From JARRJY01 sp037388705 (lineage in GTDB: Bacteria > Pseudomonadota > Gammaproteobacteria > UBA6429 > Thiohalophilaceae): DNA of 50,088 nt. Location of the stretch: NCBI GenBank assembly GCA_037388705.1, contig JARRJY010000013.1, positions 1-50,088 of the forward strand, given 5' to 3'. Position 1 is the first letter of the stretch, and the number at the start of each line of letters is the position of its first letter. Under the pieces are notes generated by a model, which made no database searches, was not told the DNA's origin, and saw only the letters and a list, made by a program, of their open reading frames with translations. The position numbers and the translations under genes were made by a program. This document shows positions 16,090-25,686 of the stretch, piece after piece.

Positions 16090-17588
16090 CAGCAGAACCT
16101 CTCGAATTCTCACAATGTATTGGTGAACCAACAGAGCCAGCCAATATTGTTATTTTTGGTGCCGGTGGTGATCTAACCAAGCGTAAACTGGTACCCGCTC
16201 TGGTAAAAATGTTGCGCTGTGGTTTGCTACACGCTGAAAGTAAAATCATCGGTGTATTGAAGGGACGAGAAGAAAAAGACTGGCTGGAGACACTTCACCA
16301 GGGCTTGCTGAAATATGCACCGGATATTGAGATGAATGACCAGCAATGGCAGGAATTTTCCACCAGGTTCAAGATGGTGGAAGGTGATCTTCAATATGAC
16401 AATACCTATGTAGAACTGGCCGCCTCTCTGGAGAAACTTGGTGACCATAAAAATGCCATGTTCTATTGTGCCGTGCCACCGAGCTGGTATACCACTGTCG
16501 CCGCGGGACTACATAATCATGGTCTGGCAGATCAAACTGAAGGTTTTCGGCGCGTCGTTATTGAAAAACCATTTGGCATGGACCTGGAGACTGCCAGGAA
16601 ACTTAATCATGATTTACAGGAATTACTGGATGAATCACAAATTTACCGTATCGATCACTACCTGGGAAAAGAGAGCGTCCAGAATTTGCTGGTCTACAGG
16701 TTCGCCAACAGCATACTAGAACCACTGTGGAACAGGAATTTTATAGATCATATCCAGATATCTGCTGCTGAAGCCATTGGTATCGAGTATCGCGCCAATT
16801 ATTATGAAAAGTCAGGGGCATTACGTGACATGATACAAAGCCACCTGATGCAGGTGATGACACTGGTAGCCATGGAGCCACCCGTGGAGTTTACTGCAGA
16901 TGCGGTTCGGGATGAGAAAATTAAAGTATTACGAGCAGTTCGCCACCTTGGGGCAGAAGAAATCAAACAGAATACTGTTGCTGCACAATACAGTTCAGGA
17001 AGTATCGACGAAGAACAGGTGAAAGCCTACGTGTCAGAAGACGGGGTATCGCCTGACTCGGTATCGGAAACATTTGCTGCAGTACGCTTTTATATCGATA
17101 ACTGGCGCTGGCAGGGCGTGCCATTTATTTTATGGACCGGGAAGCGGCTACCCAAGCGTGTATCGGAAATTGTCATACGTTTTCGGAAACCACCATTTAA
17201 CCTGTTTGATACACACGCCAATCCCCCGATACCCAATTCACTGGTCTTTCGTCTGCATCCTGACGAAGGAATATTTCTAAGGATGAATGCTAAAATGCCC
17301 GGATTAACAACGGATACGCAACGCATGGTCATGCGAGCACCTTATTCAGAAAATGGTGAAGACGTTTCAGATGCTTATGAGGTGTTGTTACATGATGTGC
17401 TGACCGGGGATGCGACCCTGTTTTCACGTGCAGATGAAGTTGAAGAATCCTGGTCAATTATCGAGACAGTGCTTGAGGTCTGGAAAGAACGCATTTCCAT
17501 CGATCGTTATCGTGCAGGTACCTGGGATATACCTGACATGGAAAAACTGTTTACTGGTTGTGTAGGCGGATGGCATAAGCCAGGTTAA
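16086..17588 (+). CDS. zwf: glucose-6-phosphate 1-dehydrogenase
   Basis: 500 residues, normal length. The nucleotide-binding motif is IFGAGGDLTKRKLVPAL. The substrate/catalytic motif is YRIDHYLGKESVQNLL (His-Tyr-Leu-Gly-Lys-Glu), and RVVIEKPFGMDLETA is also conserved. It is the first step of the oxidative pentose-phosphate path, giving NAD(P)H and the lactone. Its ATG overlaps the gnd stop by 4 nt, so translation is coupled. pgl follows after 5 nt. Confidence 0.96.
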   Translation: MTAEPLEFSQCIGEPTEPANIVIFGAGGDLTKRKLVPALVKMLRCGLLHAESKIIGVLKGREEKDWLETLHQGLLKYAPDIEMNDQQWQEFSTRFKMVEGDLQYDNTYVELAASLEKLGDHKNAMFYCAVPPSWYTTVAAGLHNHGLADQTEGFRRVVIEKPFGMDLETARKLNHDLQELLDESQIYRIDHYLGKESVQNLLVYRFANSILEPLWNRNFIDHIQISAAEAIGIEYRANYYEKSGALRDMIQSHLMQVMTLVAMEPPVEFTADAVRDEKIKVLRAVRHLGAEEIKQNTVAAQYSSGSIDEEQVKAYVSEDGVSPDSVSETFAAVRFYIDNWRWQGVPFILWTGKRLPKRVSEIVIRFRKPPFNLFDTHANPPIPNSLVFRLHPDEGIFLRMNAKMPGLTTDTQRMVMRAPYSENGEDVSDAYEVLLHDVLTGDATLFSRADEVEESWSIIETVLEVWKERISIDRYRAGTWDIPDMEKLFTGCVGGWHKPG

Positions 17589-17593
17589 AAAGC

Positions 17594-18256
17594 ATGCATA
17601 AATGGTATGTGTTCAAGGAATTCCATGAAGCATCTCATGCTGCAGCCGACCATATCGCAAACCTTATAGCTATAACGTTAATTGACAAGAATATATGTCA
17701 TATTGTTCTGCCAGGAGGGGAAACGCCAAAAACCTGTCTGCAACACCTTGCTGAAAAAAATATCCGCTGGGAAAAATGTCACTGGTATCTTGGTGATGAG
17801 CGTTGTTATGAAAAAAATCACCCTGAGCGAAATGATATTATGTTGCAGAGGAACTTCTGGACACATATTGGTCATACAAATATTCATATAATACCGGCAG
17901 AGTTAGGCGCTGAGCAGGGTGCTTCAGTATACCGCACCATAATCGATGCAACTGACTGTATCGATATTGCCTTTCTTGGTATGGGAGAAGACGGACATAC
18001 AGCCAGTTTATTTCCGGGTAACCAGGCATTAAAAGATGAACGCTCTGTGGTGCCCGTATTTGAAGCGCCAAAACCACCTGCTGAGCGTGTGTCATTGGGC
18101 ATGCAAACGTTACGAAAAGCAAGGCACAGAGTTGTGTTGGCATGTGGTTCTGGCAAAGCAGAAATTATCAAGTCAATAAAGTCAGGAGAACAGTTACCGG
18201 TAAATTGCCTTGGTGACATAGACTGGTTTGTCAACGAGTCAGCACATTCCCTGTAG
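17594..18256 (+). CDS. pgl: 6-phosphogluconolactonase
   Basis: 220 residues. Family motifs: IVLPGGETPKTCLQHL, WYLGDERCYEKNHPERNDIM (substrate-binding Asp-Glu-Arg) and IAFLGMGEDGHTASLFPGN. It hydrolyses the lactone made by Zwf to 6-phosphogluconate, the substrate of Gnd. The three enzymes are thus encoded in one transcript, in the order gnd-zwf-pgl. Confidence 0.94.
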   Translation: MHKWYVFKEFHEASHAAADHIANLIAITLIDKNICHIVLPGGETPKTCLQHLAEKNIRWEKCHWYLGDERCYEKNHPERNDIMLQRNFWTHIGHTNIHIIPAELGAEQGASVYRTIIDATDCIDIAFLGMGEDGHTASLFPGNQALKDERSVVPVFEAPKPPAERVSLGMQTLRKARHRVVLACGSGKAEIIKSIKSGEQLPVNCLGDIDWFVNESAHSL

Positions 18257-18368
18257 TTTTAACTCGCTATACGTAAATAGCACAATAGGTGTGCAATCAG
18301 TTCCAAGGCGATATTTATTAGTGCGAAAAAAACACCTGGAAAGTAATTAAGTTATTGTTTTTTTGTAA

Positions 18369-18391
18369 ACCAGACAGAAAAAATGTCTGGT
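18369..18391. repeat. inverted repeat upstream of the SAP-domain gene
   Basis: ACCAGACA (18369-18376) and TGTCTGGT (18384-18391), perfect 8-bp arms with an A-rich 7-nt loop, about 50 nt before the start. No T run follows, so an operator or leader hairpin is more likely than a terminator, although it could also end pgl transcripts. Confidence 0.45.
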
Positions 18392-18442
18392 GTAGATATT
18401 GCGTGGAAAACGAAATAAGCAACTAACAAAAGGAGCGTGACG

Positions 18443-18646
18443 ATGAAGATGCAGGAAATTCGTGAGATGGCAAAAGGTTTCAATATCAAAACCTCTCGAA
18501 TGAGCAAATTAAATCTCATTCATGAAATTCAGTTGTCGGAAGGTAACTTTGATTGTTTTGCCTCCGCCATAGATGGAGAGTGTGACCAGGCAGGATGTAT
18601 TTGGCGAGAGGATTGCTTTGATTCAGCAAAAAAGCTACACAGCTAG
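18443..18646 (+). CDS. small SAP-domain protein with Cys motif
   Basis: 67 residues. The N-terminal half (KMQEIREMAKGFNIKTSRMS, then KLNLIHEIQ) has the SAP/Rho-N helix-extended loop-helix pattern associated with nucleic-acid binding. The C-terminal half has four Cys in the pattern FDCF-GECDQAGCIWREDC. Such small proteins are known as uncharacterised SAP-domain proteins. AGGAG at 18431-18435 is 7 nt from the ATG at 18443, which I prefer to the GTG at 18437. It sits between the pentose-phosphate operon and glgA, with which it converges. Confidence 0.75.
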   Translation: MKMQEIREMAKGFNIKTSRMSKLNLIHEIQLSEGNFDCFASAIDGECDQAGCIWREDCFDSAKKLHS

Positions 18647-18681
18647 ACAAATTAGTGCCTGGTTTTCTCAAGCGCTTTTTT
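18628..18681. terminator. possible bidirectional terminator between the SAP gene and glgA
   Basis: AAAAAAGC (18628-18635) pairs with GCTTTTTT (18674-18681), but the loop is 38 nt and both arms lie in coding sequence. The gene ends are only 5 nt apart, leaving no room for a classical element. Confidence 0.25.
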
Positions 18682-20106
18682 ATATAGCTGAATGTAGTTA
18701 TCTGCACTGGTCGCCCATGAAAAGTCGCGGCTCATGGCGGTAAGCTGTATCTGTAGCCAGGTTTCTTGACGATCATATAATCTGAGTGCACTTTGTATGG
18801 TTGAACACAGTGCCGATGAAGAATTATTATTTAGCACAAATCCATTAGCGGTCTGGTTTTTGATGTTTTTTTCACTGGCATTAACCACGGTATCTGCAAG
18901 ACCACCAACAGGCGTGACTAGCGGTAATGTTCCATAGCGAAGGCTGTATAACTGGTTCAGTCCGCAAGGTTCAAATACCGAGGGCATCAGGTAGATATCG
19001 CTAGCCGCCTCAATCTGGTGAGCAAGTGACTCATTGTAGCCGATCGTCACGTTCATTTTTTCCGGGAAACTATCGGCCCATTCCGACAATAGCATTTCGT
19101 AATGAAGTTCACCTGTTCCCAGGATCACAAGCTGTATCGGCATAGACATTACATCAGGAAGGCTTTGCAGAATGATTTCCAGGCCTTTTTGCGATACAAG
19201 TCGGCCAACCATACCTATCATGGGAATTGCTTCGTCGACAGGTAGTGAAAGTTGTTCCTGAAGTGCTGTTTTATTAAGTCTTTTCTTACTTAATGTTCTA
19301 CGATTATATTTTTGAACAATAAAACTATCCGTACCCGGGTTCCAATGCTTCACATCGATACCATTAAGAATACCGCTGAGATCATCAATACGATGATTTA
19401 AGAGCCCATCAAGCCCATATCCATTATCAGGTTCCAGGATTTCTTTCGCATAAGTGGGGCTGACAGCATTTATTTTGTCAGCGTAGGCAAGTCCAGCCTT
19501 GAGGAAGGAAAAATTGCCATAAAACTCTACACCATCCATATGCCACAGTAATGGAGGAAGTGATAAATCGGCATAAGCCTGGTGATCAAAAACACCCTGG
19601 TAAGCAAGGTTATGAATGGTAAAAATTGTTGCGGGTCTTTTTTTATGCAGGCTGAGCAATGCAGGAACAAGTCCTGATTGCCAGTCATTGCAATGAACAA
19701 TGTCAGGTTGCCAGGTCAGTTCAAGCTTACCCAGTGCAATATCTACAGCCGCATGGCAGAAAATAGTAAAGCGTAGGGCATTATCCGGCCATTCATCACC
19801 ATTCTCATCCAGGTAAGGGCCTCCTGGCCTGTCATATACAGCAGGGCAATTGACAAGCCAGGTAACGACGCTAGTACCCGGCAAGCGTGTTTCGATGATT
19901 TCAACTGGGAGATGGTAATACGATGTAACCGCACGCCTTTTACTTTTGGTAACTTTTTTTAATACTTCCGGGTATGCTGGTAATAGCAGGCGTACATCCT
20001 GTCCCTGTTTGCGAAGGGCATTTGGCAGGCTACCGGCCACATCTGCAAGACCACCGGTTTTAATGAAGGGATAAGCCTCACTGCTAACATAGAGTACATT
20101 ACTCAT
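18652..20106 (-). CDS. glgA: glycogen synthase (ADP-glucose type, GT5)
   Basis: 484 residues, normal length. The N-terminal substrate motif is PFIKTGGLADVAGSLPNAL (Lys-Thr-Gly-Gly-Leu binds ADP-glucose). HCNDWQSGLVPALL and the C-terminal PSVFEPCGLNQLYSLRYG (catalytic Glu) follow. It extends alpha-1,4-glucan from ADP-glucose made by GlgC. The ATG overlaps the end of glgB, so both are translated from one minus-strand transcript. Confidence 0.96.
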   Translation of the reverse strand: MSNVLYVSSEAYPFIKTGGLADVAGSLPNALRKQGQDVRLLLPAYPEVLKKVTKSKRRAVTSYYHLPVEIIETRLPGTSVVTWLVNCPAVYDRPGGPYLDENGDEWPDNALRFTIFCHAAVDIALGKLELTWQPDIVHCNDWQSGLVPALLSLHKKRPATIFTIHNLAYQGVFDHQAYADLSLPPLLWHMDGVEFYGNFSFLKAGLAYADKINAVSPTYAKEILEPDNGYGLDGLLNHRIDDLSGILNGIDVKHWNPGTDSFIVQKYNRRTLSKKRLNKTALQEQLSLPVDEAIPMIGMVGRLVSQKGLEIILQSLPDVMSMPIQLVILGTGELHYEMLLSEWADSFPEKMNVTIGYNESLAHQIEAASDIYLMPSVFEPCGLNQLYSLRYGTLPLVTPVGGLADTVVNASEKNIKNQTANGFVLNNNSSSALCSTIQSALRLYDRQETWLQIQLTAMSRDFSWATSADNYIQLYKKALEKTRH

Positions 20107-22322
20107 GAGACTTTTTTAATTATTAAACCTGCCAGGGGAGGTAAACAGAGATTAATGGATGCAGGACGGTTCATCCAGGCGATATTTTCTGCCTCAATTA
20201 TTGCGTAGCTGCCGGCATTACTCCCAGAGTAATATTCTGAGTCTGAGTTGAACATGATTTCATAGCGACCTGGGCCAGGTACACCAATCCGGTAATTCTC
20301 TCTTACAACAGGCGTAAAATTAAGCACGATGCTCAAAATTTCATTTTCGTTTTTTCTTTCATAAGATAAGATTGATTGATCGGTATCATGGCAATCTATC
20401 CAGTCGAAACCCTGGTTGTCAAAATCAAACTTATGTAAGGCATTATTCTGTATGTATAGGTGATTGAGATCAGTAACAAGCTTTTTTATACCAGCATGGA
20501 GAGGATACTGTAATACATACCAGTCAAGTGACTTATCATGGTTCCATTCTTCCCCTTGTGCAAATTCGCAGCCCATAAATAACAGTTTTTTACCCGGATA
20601 GGTAAACATATAGGTATACAGAAGACGAAGATTGGCAAATTTCTGCCATTCGTCCCCCGGCATTTTGTATAACATTGAGCTCTTACCATGCACAACTTCA
20701 TCATGGGAAAAAGGCAGAATGAAGTTCTCACTGAACAGGTAAAGCAGGCCAAAGGTAAGCTGGTCATGATGATAGTGACGGTGCACTGGATCTTTTGACA
20801 TATAGTTTAGCGTATCGTGCATCCAGCCCATATTCCATTTCATACTGAAACCTAAACCACCAAGGCTGGTTGGGCGGGTAACCTGTGGCCAGGCCGTTGA
20901 TTCTTCAGCCATGATCATGGTTCCAGGAAAGTTAGCATGGGTAACTGTATTTAGTTGGCGCAGAAAATCAATTGCTTCAAGGTTTTCATTTCCACCATGC
21001 TGGTTTGGAATCCAGTCATCGTTTTCCCGTGAATAATCGAGATATAACATTGAGGCAACGGCATCAACACGTAATCCATCAATATGGTATTCTTCCAGCC
21101 AGAATATTGCACTTGATATAAGAAAGTTTTTAACCTCATTACGACCAAAGTTGTAGATTAACGTACCCCAGTCTCTATGCTCGCCCTTGCGCGGATCTTC
21201 ATGTTCATAGAGAGCGCTGCCATCAAACCTGGCAAGTCCATGTTCATCCTTGGGAAAGTGGGCCGGTACCCAGTCAAGGATCACACCAATGTCGTGCTTG
21301 TGAAAATAATCGACAAAATAGCGAAAGTCATCGGCGCTACCAAAGCGGCGGGTGGCTGCAAAATAACCGGTCGTTTGATATCCCCAGGAGGCATCGAGGG
21401 GGTGTTCAGTGACGGGTAATAATTCGATATGGGTAAACCCCGTTTCTTTTAGATAGTCAACAAGACGATGTGCCAGTTTGCGGTATGTTAGAAAATCCCC
21501 GTTATCATCACGCTGCCATGAACCAAGGTGACATTCATATATTGATAAAGGTTCGTGTAACCAGTCGTTTTCATGTCGCTTTTTAAGCCAGATGTTATCA
21601 GACCAGTCAAAGTCACTACTATCTTTTACAACCGAGGCGGTTCGTGGACGGAGTTCGAGTTGCTGCGCATAAGGATCAGATTTTGATTGTACGAGCCCTG
21701 TATCCCTGTTGCGTATCTCGTATTTATAGAGACTGTTGCTTGCTAACCCGGGAATAAATAATTCCCAGATACCACTTCCACCTCGGGATCGCATGGGATG
21801 CTTACGACCATCCCAGTTGTTAAAGTCTCCGACAACACTTACCCTGGAGGCATTCGGGGCCCATGTCGCAAACAGGACACCTTCGACACCATCGATGATT
21901 TTTGGATGAGCGCCAAGAATTCGGTATACATGTAAATGTTTACCTTGTGCAAAGAGGTGAAGGTCATAATCTTGTATCTGGGGCTCAAAACTGTACGGAT
22001 CATAATACGAGCATTTATTATGTTCTGAATTTATTCGATTGATAATATAATGATCACCAATAAGATCCAGGTGCTCTGTACAGGCAAAAAAATCACTGTC
22101 AGAAAGACGAAAGGCAGGTATCTTTTTTTCAGTTACAGAGAGTTCCATGGTATCCGGGGAATAGAAAATCAGGAAACTATCACTGTACCTGGCCTTGTTG
22201 CCAAGTATATTAAAAGGTTCATGGTGACAGGCAAGTTCAATCCTCCCTAAATCCTCCATGGTTTTGGCAATTATCTCGGCTGATAAATTCGGTTCTGGTG
22301 TATTATCCCTAGACATTGGCAT
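20103..22322 (-). CDS. glgB: 1,4-alpha-glucan branching enzyme (GH13_9)
   Basis: 739 residues. An N-terminal domain and CBM48 (GVLFATWAPNASRVSVVGDF, NNWDGRKHPM) precede the GH13 barrel. Catalytic sites: GLRVDAVASMLYLDYSREND (Asp nucleophile), TMIMAEESTAWPQVTRP (Glu), and ILPFSHDEVVHGKSSML (Asp). It forms alpha-1,6 branches in glycogen. AAGGA lies 6 nt before the ATG at 22322; a second ATG two codons later is possible. It is the first gene of glgB-glgA. Confidence 0.96.
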   Translation of the reverse strand: MPMSRDNTPEPNLSAEIIAKTMEDLGRIELACHHEPFNILGNKARYSDSFLIFYSPDTMELSVTEKKIPAFRLSDSDFFACTEHLDLIGDHYIINRINSEHNKCSYYDPYSFEPQIQDYDLHLFAQGKHLHVYRILGAHPKIIDGVEGVLFATWAPNASRVSVVGDFNNWDGRKHPMRSRGGSGIWELFIPGLASNSLYKYEIRNRDTGLVQSKSDPYAQQLELRPRTASVVKDSSDFDWSDNIWLKKRHENDWLHEPLSIYECHLGSWQRDDNGDFLTYRKLAHRLVDYLKETGFTHIELLPVTEHPLDASWGYQTTGYFAATRRFGSADDFRYFVDYFHKHDIGVILDWVPAHFPKDEHGLARFDGSALYEHEDPRKGEHRDWGTLIYNFGRNEVKNFLISSAIFWLEEYHIDGLRVDAVASMLYLDYSRENDDWIPNQHGGNENLEAIDFLRQLNTVTHANFPGTMIMAEESTAWPQVTRPTSLGGLGFSMKWNMGWMHDTLNYMSKDPVHRHYHHDQLTFGLLYLFSENFILPFSHDEVVHGKSSMLYKMPGDEWQKFANLRLLYTYMFTYPGKKLLFMGCEFAQGEEWNHDKSLDWYVLQYPLHAGIKKLVTDLNHLYIQNNALHKFDFDNQGFDWIDCHDTDQSILSYERKNENEILSIVLNFTPVVRENYRIGVPGPGRYEIMFNSDSEYYSGSNAGSYAIIEAENIAWMNRPASINLCLPPLAGLIIKKVS

Positions 22323-22390
22323 CTATTTCCTTCCCCGGGCATCTCGAAACACCAGCATAGTACTGGCTGAACAATTTACCATTGATGTAA

Positions 22391-22406
22391 GCAATTTCCG
22401 TGCACA
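22391..22406 (-). promoter_or_regulatory. candidate sigma-54-like promoter for glgB-glgA
   Basis: Minus strand GTGCACG-GAAA-TTGCT matches 10 of 12 informative bases of TGGCACG-N4-TTGCW, but the first G of the -24 GG is T. Predicted start near 22379, about 57 nt before glgB. Confidence 0.35.
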
Positions 22407-22608
22407 CTTTTATTTATCCTGATGCTGGATATTATCCTTTATTATTGTGCTATAAGTAGCCTATTAACCGGTTGCAGAATTTGCCATGTTTAGTACATGC
22501 ACTTAAATAAGGCATATACTATCCCGATTCTTTTTTATTTGCACAATAAAAAGGCGTAGTTGAGAACTTTTATTATCTGTTTTATGTCATATTTGTGAAT
22601 ATGTTACA

Positions 22609-22624
22609 TGGTCTGGTTTTTGCA
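22609..22624 (+). promoter_or_regulatory. candidate sigma-54 promoter for glgC paralogue 2 operon
   Basis: TGGTCTG-GTTT-TTGCA keeps GG-N10-GC and a perfect TTGCA, but the rest of the -24 is poor (9 of 12 overall). About 80 nt leader. Confidence 0.3.
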
Positions 22625-22715
22625 GTAATCATTTTGCAACACGGTGTTCATATTCTGGCTATAACCTGAGCCAAGCGGATTCCAGGTCATCACATTCGGG
22701 CGAGAATAGGTAAGA

Positions 22716-23984
22716 ATGAAAAAGCAAAAGTCACCACGTTTTGTCAGTAATCTGACAAGAAATACCCTGGCATTAATTATGGCGGGGGGTCGTGGCGAGC
22801 GACTTAAACATCTTACCATGTGGCGGGCCAAGCCGGCTGTCCCATTTGGCGGCAAGTTTCGTATTATAGATTTTCCTCTTTCGAATTGTATTAACTCGGG
22901 TATACGTCGAATTGGCGTGCTTACACAGTACAAGGCGCATTCACTAATCCTGCATATACAAAAAGGGTGGGGGCATCTAAGAGGTGAGTTTGGTGAGTTT
23001 GTAGAATTGTTGCCTGCCCAACAACGTATAGAAGCATCATGGTATTCAGGAACAGCAGATTCAATCTATCAAAACCTGGATATCATCAGGTCCCATTCAC
23101 CTGATTATGTTTTGATTCTGGCAGGTGATCACGTTTACAAGATGGACTACGGTGCGATGTTGGCGAAACATGTAGAAAGCAACGCGGATGTTACTGTCGG
23201 CTGTATCGAAATGTCAATAGAAAGCGCTTCAGCTTTTGGGGTTATGGGTGTTAATAAAGACTTTCAAATAAACAGTTTTATTGAGAAACCAGATGAACCT
23301 GAACCAATGCCGGGGAAAAGTAATGAAGCATTATGTTCAATGGGGATCTATATCTTTAACACAGAATTATTGTTTGAATTGTTAATTCGTGATGCAGATA
23401 CTCCGGACTCCAGTCATGATTTTGGCAAGGATATTATTCCTTATGCTATCGAGAAGTATCGTGCGATTGCCTACCCATTTACTGATGCAAATACAGGCAT
23501 TCAGTCATATTGGCGTGATGTGGGAACTATAGATGCTTTCTGGGAAGCGAACCTGGAATTGATTGGTGTTACTCCAGAACTTAATCTTTATGATGATGAA
23601 TGGCCCATCTGGACCAACCAGGAACAACTTCCCCCTGCAAAATTCATTTTTGATGACGATGATCGCAGGGGTATGGCAGTTGACTCAATGGTTTCTGGGG
23701 GATGTATTATCTCGGGTGCAAAAGTAAGACATTCATTACTTTTTTCCAATGTTACTGTAGATAATTATACAAAAATCGATTCATCAGTTGTATTGCCAGA
23801 TGTGACCATTGGAAAAAATTGCAGGATATTTCATGCAGTTATTGATAAAGGCTGTGAGATACCAGATGAAACTATTATTGGAATGGACGAGGAAGAAGAC
23901 AAAAAACGTTTTTATATTTCGCCAAAAGGTGTGGTGCTGGTAACCCCTGACATGCTTGGGCAGGAACTACACCATGTCAGATAG
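22716..23984 (+). CDS. glgC: glucose-1-phosphate adenylyltransferase, paralogue 2
   Basis: 422 residues, with the classical proteobacterial GlgC layout: an N-terminal extension, LALIMAGGRGERLKHLTMWRAKP, VPFGGKFRIIDFPLSNCINS (allosteric/ATP region), WYSGTADSIYQNLDII and LILAGDHVYKMDYG. SMGIYIFNTELLFELL and a beta-helix C-terminus follow. It leads a plus-strand operon with the GH57 gene, malQ and glgP. Having two unequal GlgC copies, one beside synthesis genes and one with a phosphorylase, suggests different regulation or substrates, but this cannot be read from sequence. Confidence 0.96.
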   Translation: MKKQKSPRFVSNLTRNTLALIMAGGRGERLKHLTMWRAKPAVPFGGKFRIIDFPLSNCINSGIRRIGVLTQYKAHSLILHIQKGWGHLRGEFGEFVELLPAQQRIEASWYSGTADSIYQNLDIIRSHSPDYVLILAGDHVYKMDYGAMLAKHVESNADVTVGCIEMSIESASAFGVMGVNKDFQINSFIEKPDEPEPMPGKSNEALCSMGIYIFNTELLFELLIRDADTPDSSHDFGKDIIPYAIEKYRAIAYPFTDANTGIQSYWRDVGTIDAFWEANLELIGVTPELNLYDDEWPIWTNQEQLPPAKFIFDDDDRRGMAVDSMVSGGCIISGAKVRHSLLFSNVTVDNYTKIDSSVVLPDVTIGKNCRIFHAVIDKGCEIPDETIIGMDEEEDKKRFYISPKGVVLVTPDMLGQELHHVR

Positions 23985-25683
23985 TATCAAGCAGCATCAG
24001 CCATTGAATGTAGTGCTTTACTGGCATATGCATCAACCGGAATATCGTGATCTTCGTAATGGGGAATATCATCAGCCATGGACATATCTTCATACCATTA
24101 AAGATTATGTCGATATGGTAGCCCACCTGGAAAATAATGAAAAAGCGAGAGCGGTTGTAAATTTTGCACCAGTATTACTGGAACAGATTGATGATTATGC
24201 ATTCCAACTAGGTGAGTATTTACATCACGGCGGGGCGTTACGTGATCCACTTCTCTCTTCACTGGCTGGACCAATCCTTACTCTGGATCAGGAAAACCGT
24301 ATTCATATTCTTAAGTCCTGTTTACGGGCCAATAAGAAAAGACTGGTGCAACGTTTTGAAACCTTTAATAACCTGGTAAAAATTGGTGAAGAGGCTCTGG
24401 ACAAGCCTCAGACGCTGACCTATTACTCAGAGCAGTTTTTCGTCGATATCCTGGTCTGGTATCATCTTGCGTGGATGGCAGAAACGGTGCGTAATTCTGA
24501 CATACGTATTAAATCGTTAATGAAAAAAGCGCAGCACTTCACTATTCATGATCGACGTAGTCTTGTTGAAGTAATTTATGAACTTATCAGTAGCGTTATA
24601 AGTCGTTACCGGAGACTGGCGGAGCAGCAACGTATAGAGTTATCAATGACGCCGTATGCACACCCAATCGTCCCCTTATTACTGGATCTCAAATCAACAA
24701 AGCAGGCATTACCCGATGCTGAAATGCCGGTGGCAAGTGAATATCCGGGTGGCTTGGAACGAAGCCAGTGGCATGTAAAAAAGGCTGTCGAAGTATTTAA
24801 AAAATATTTTGGTTCTATTCCCGGTGGTTGCTGGCCATCTGAAGGCAGTATCAGTGCTGAAACCCTCGAACTTCTGTCAGAGATGGATATCAGTTGGGTC
24901 GCCAGCGGTGAATCAGTCTTGCAGAATTCACTGAAAAAATCAGGTGTTGAAGTATCAGGTTGTCTCCATGAAGCCTACCAGTACAAGAATATTGGCATGA
25001 CCTGTTTTTTCAGAGACGATGGACTTTCTGACCTGATAGGATTTAAGTATTCTGACTGGCATGCGGATGATGCTGTGGCAAATCTTGTTCATCATCTTGA
25101 AAAGATCGCAGAAGAGTGCACGCATACTCCAGGTGCAATCGTGTCAATTATCCTGGATGGTGAAAATGCGTGGGAATACTATCCTGAAAATGGTTTTTAT
25201 TTCATAACCGCACTATATAAACAATTGGCAGAACATGAAAACCTGAAGCTAACAACGTACAGTGAGTACCTTGAATCTCACACTGAGAAAAAGACTTTAA
25301 ACGACATCGTGGCAGGAAGCTGGGTATATGGCACTTTTTCTACCTGGATTGGCGAAAAAGATAAAAACCGTGCATGGGATATGCTGGTTGAGGCCAAGAA
25401 TACCTATGACAGGGTAATTGCATCCGGGAACCTGTCTGATGAAGAAATCGTGGCTGCCGAAATGCAACTGGCTACCTGTGAAAGTTCAGACTGGTTCTGG
25501 TGGTTTGGTGAGTATAACTCGGCAGAATCAGTATCCGCATTCGATGAACAGTACCGACTGCATTTATGTAACCTCTATCAACTGCTCAAGCAAGAGCCAC
25601 CTGAATACCTGGCACATGCATTTTCCTTTGGCACGGGAAATCCCCTTATGGGTGGGACTATGTTGCCAGGCCAACAACAATAA
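23974..25683 (+). CDS. glycoside hydrolase family 57 glucan-acting enzyme
   Basis: 569 residues from the ATG at 23974, which has AGGA 8 nt upstream and overlaps the glgC end by 11 nt; an upstream TTG (23956) is unlikely. GH57 motifs: VLYWHMHQPEYRD, GGCWPSEGSISAETLELL (Glu nucleophile) and IVSIILDGENAWEYYPENG (Asp acid/base). Family members are alpha-amylases, 4-alpha-glucanotransferases, branching enzymes or amylopullulanases; which activity applies here is open. Its place between glgC and malQ indicates work on glycogen or maltodextrins in the cytoplasm. No signal peptide is seen. Confidence 0.88.
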   Translation: MSDSIKQHQPLNVVLYWHMHQPEYRDLRNGEYHQPWTYLHTIKDYVDMVAHLENNEKARAVVNFAPVLLEQIDDYAFQLGEYLHHGGALRDPLLSSLAGPILTLDQENRIHILKSCLRANKKRLVQRFETFNNLVKIGEEALDKPQTLTYYSEQFFVDILVWYHLAWMAETVRNSDIRIKSLMKKAQHFTIHDRRSLVEVIYELISSVISRYRRLAEQQRIELSMTPYAHPIVPLLLDLKSTKQALPDAEMPVASEYPGGLERSQWHVKKAVEVFKKYFGSIPGGCWPSEGSISAETLELLSEMDISWVASGESVLQNSLKKSGVEVSGCLHEAYQYKNIGMTCFFRDDGLSDLIGFKYSDWHADDAVANLVHHLEKIAEECTHTPGAIVSIILDGENAWEYYPENGFYFITALYKQLAEHENLKLTTYSEYLESHTEKKTLNDIVAGSWVYGTFSTWIGEKDKNRAWDMLVEAKNTYDRVIASGNLSDEEIVAAEMQLATCESSDWFWWFGEYNSAESVSAFDEQYRLHLCNLYQLLKQEPPEYLAHAFSFGTGNPLMGGTMLPGQQQ

Positions 25684-25686
25684 GTG

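Larger units (their letters stand above)
22323..22715. other. divergent promoter region between glgB and glgC (paralogue 2)
   Basis: 393 bp, AT-rich, no gene. It holds -24/-12-like elements for both directions (22391-22406 minus, 22609-22624 plus). Confidence 0.5.
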
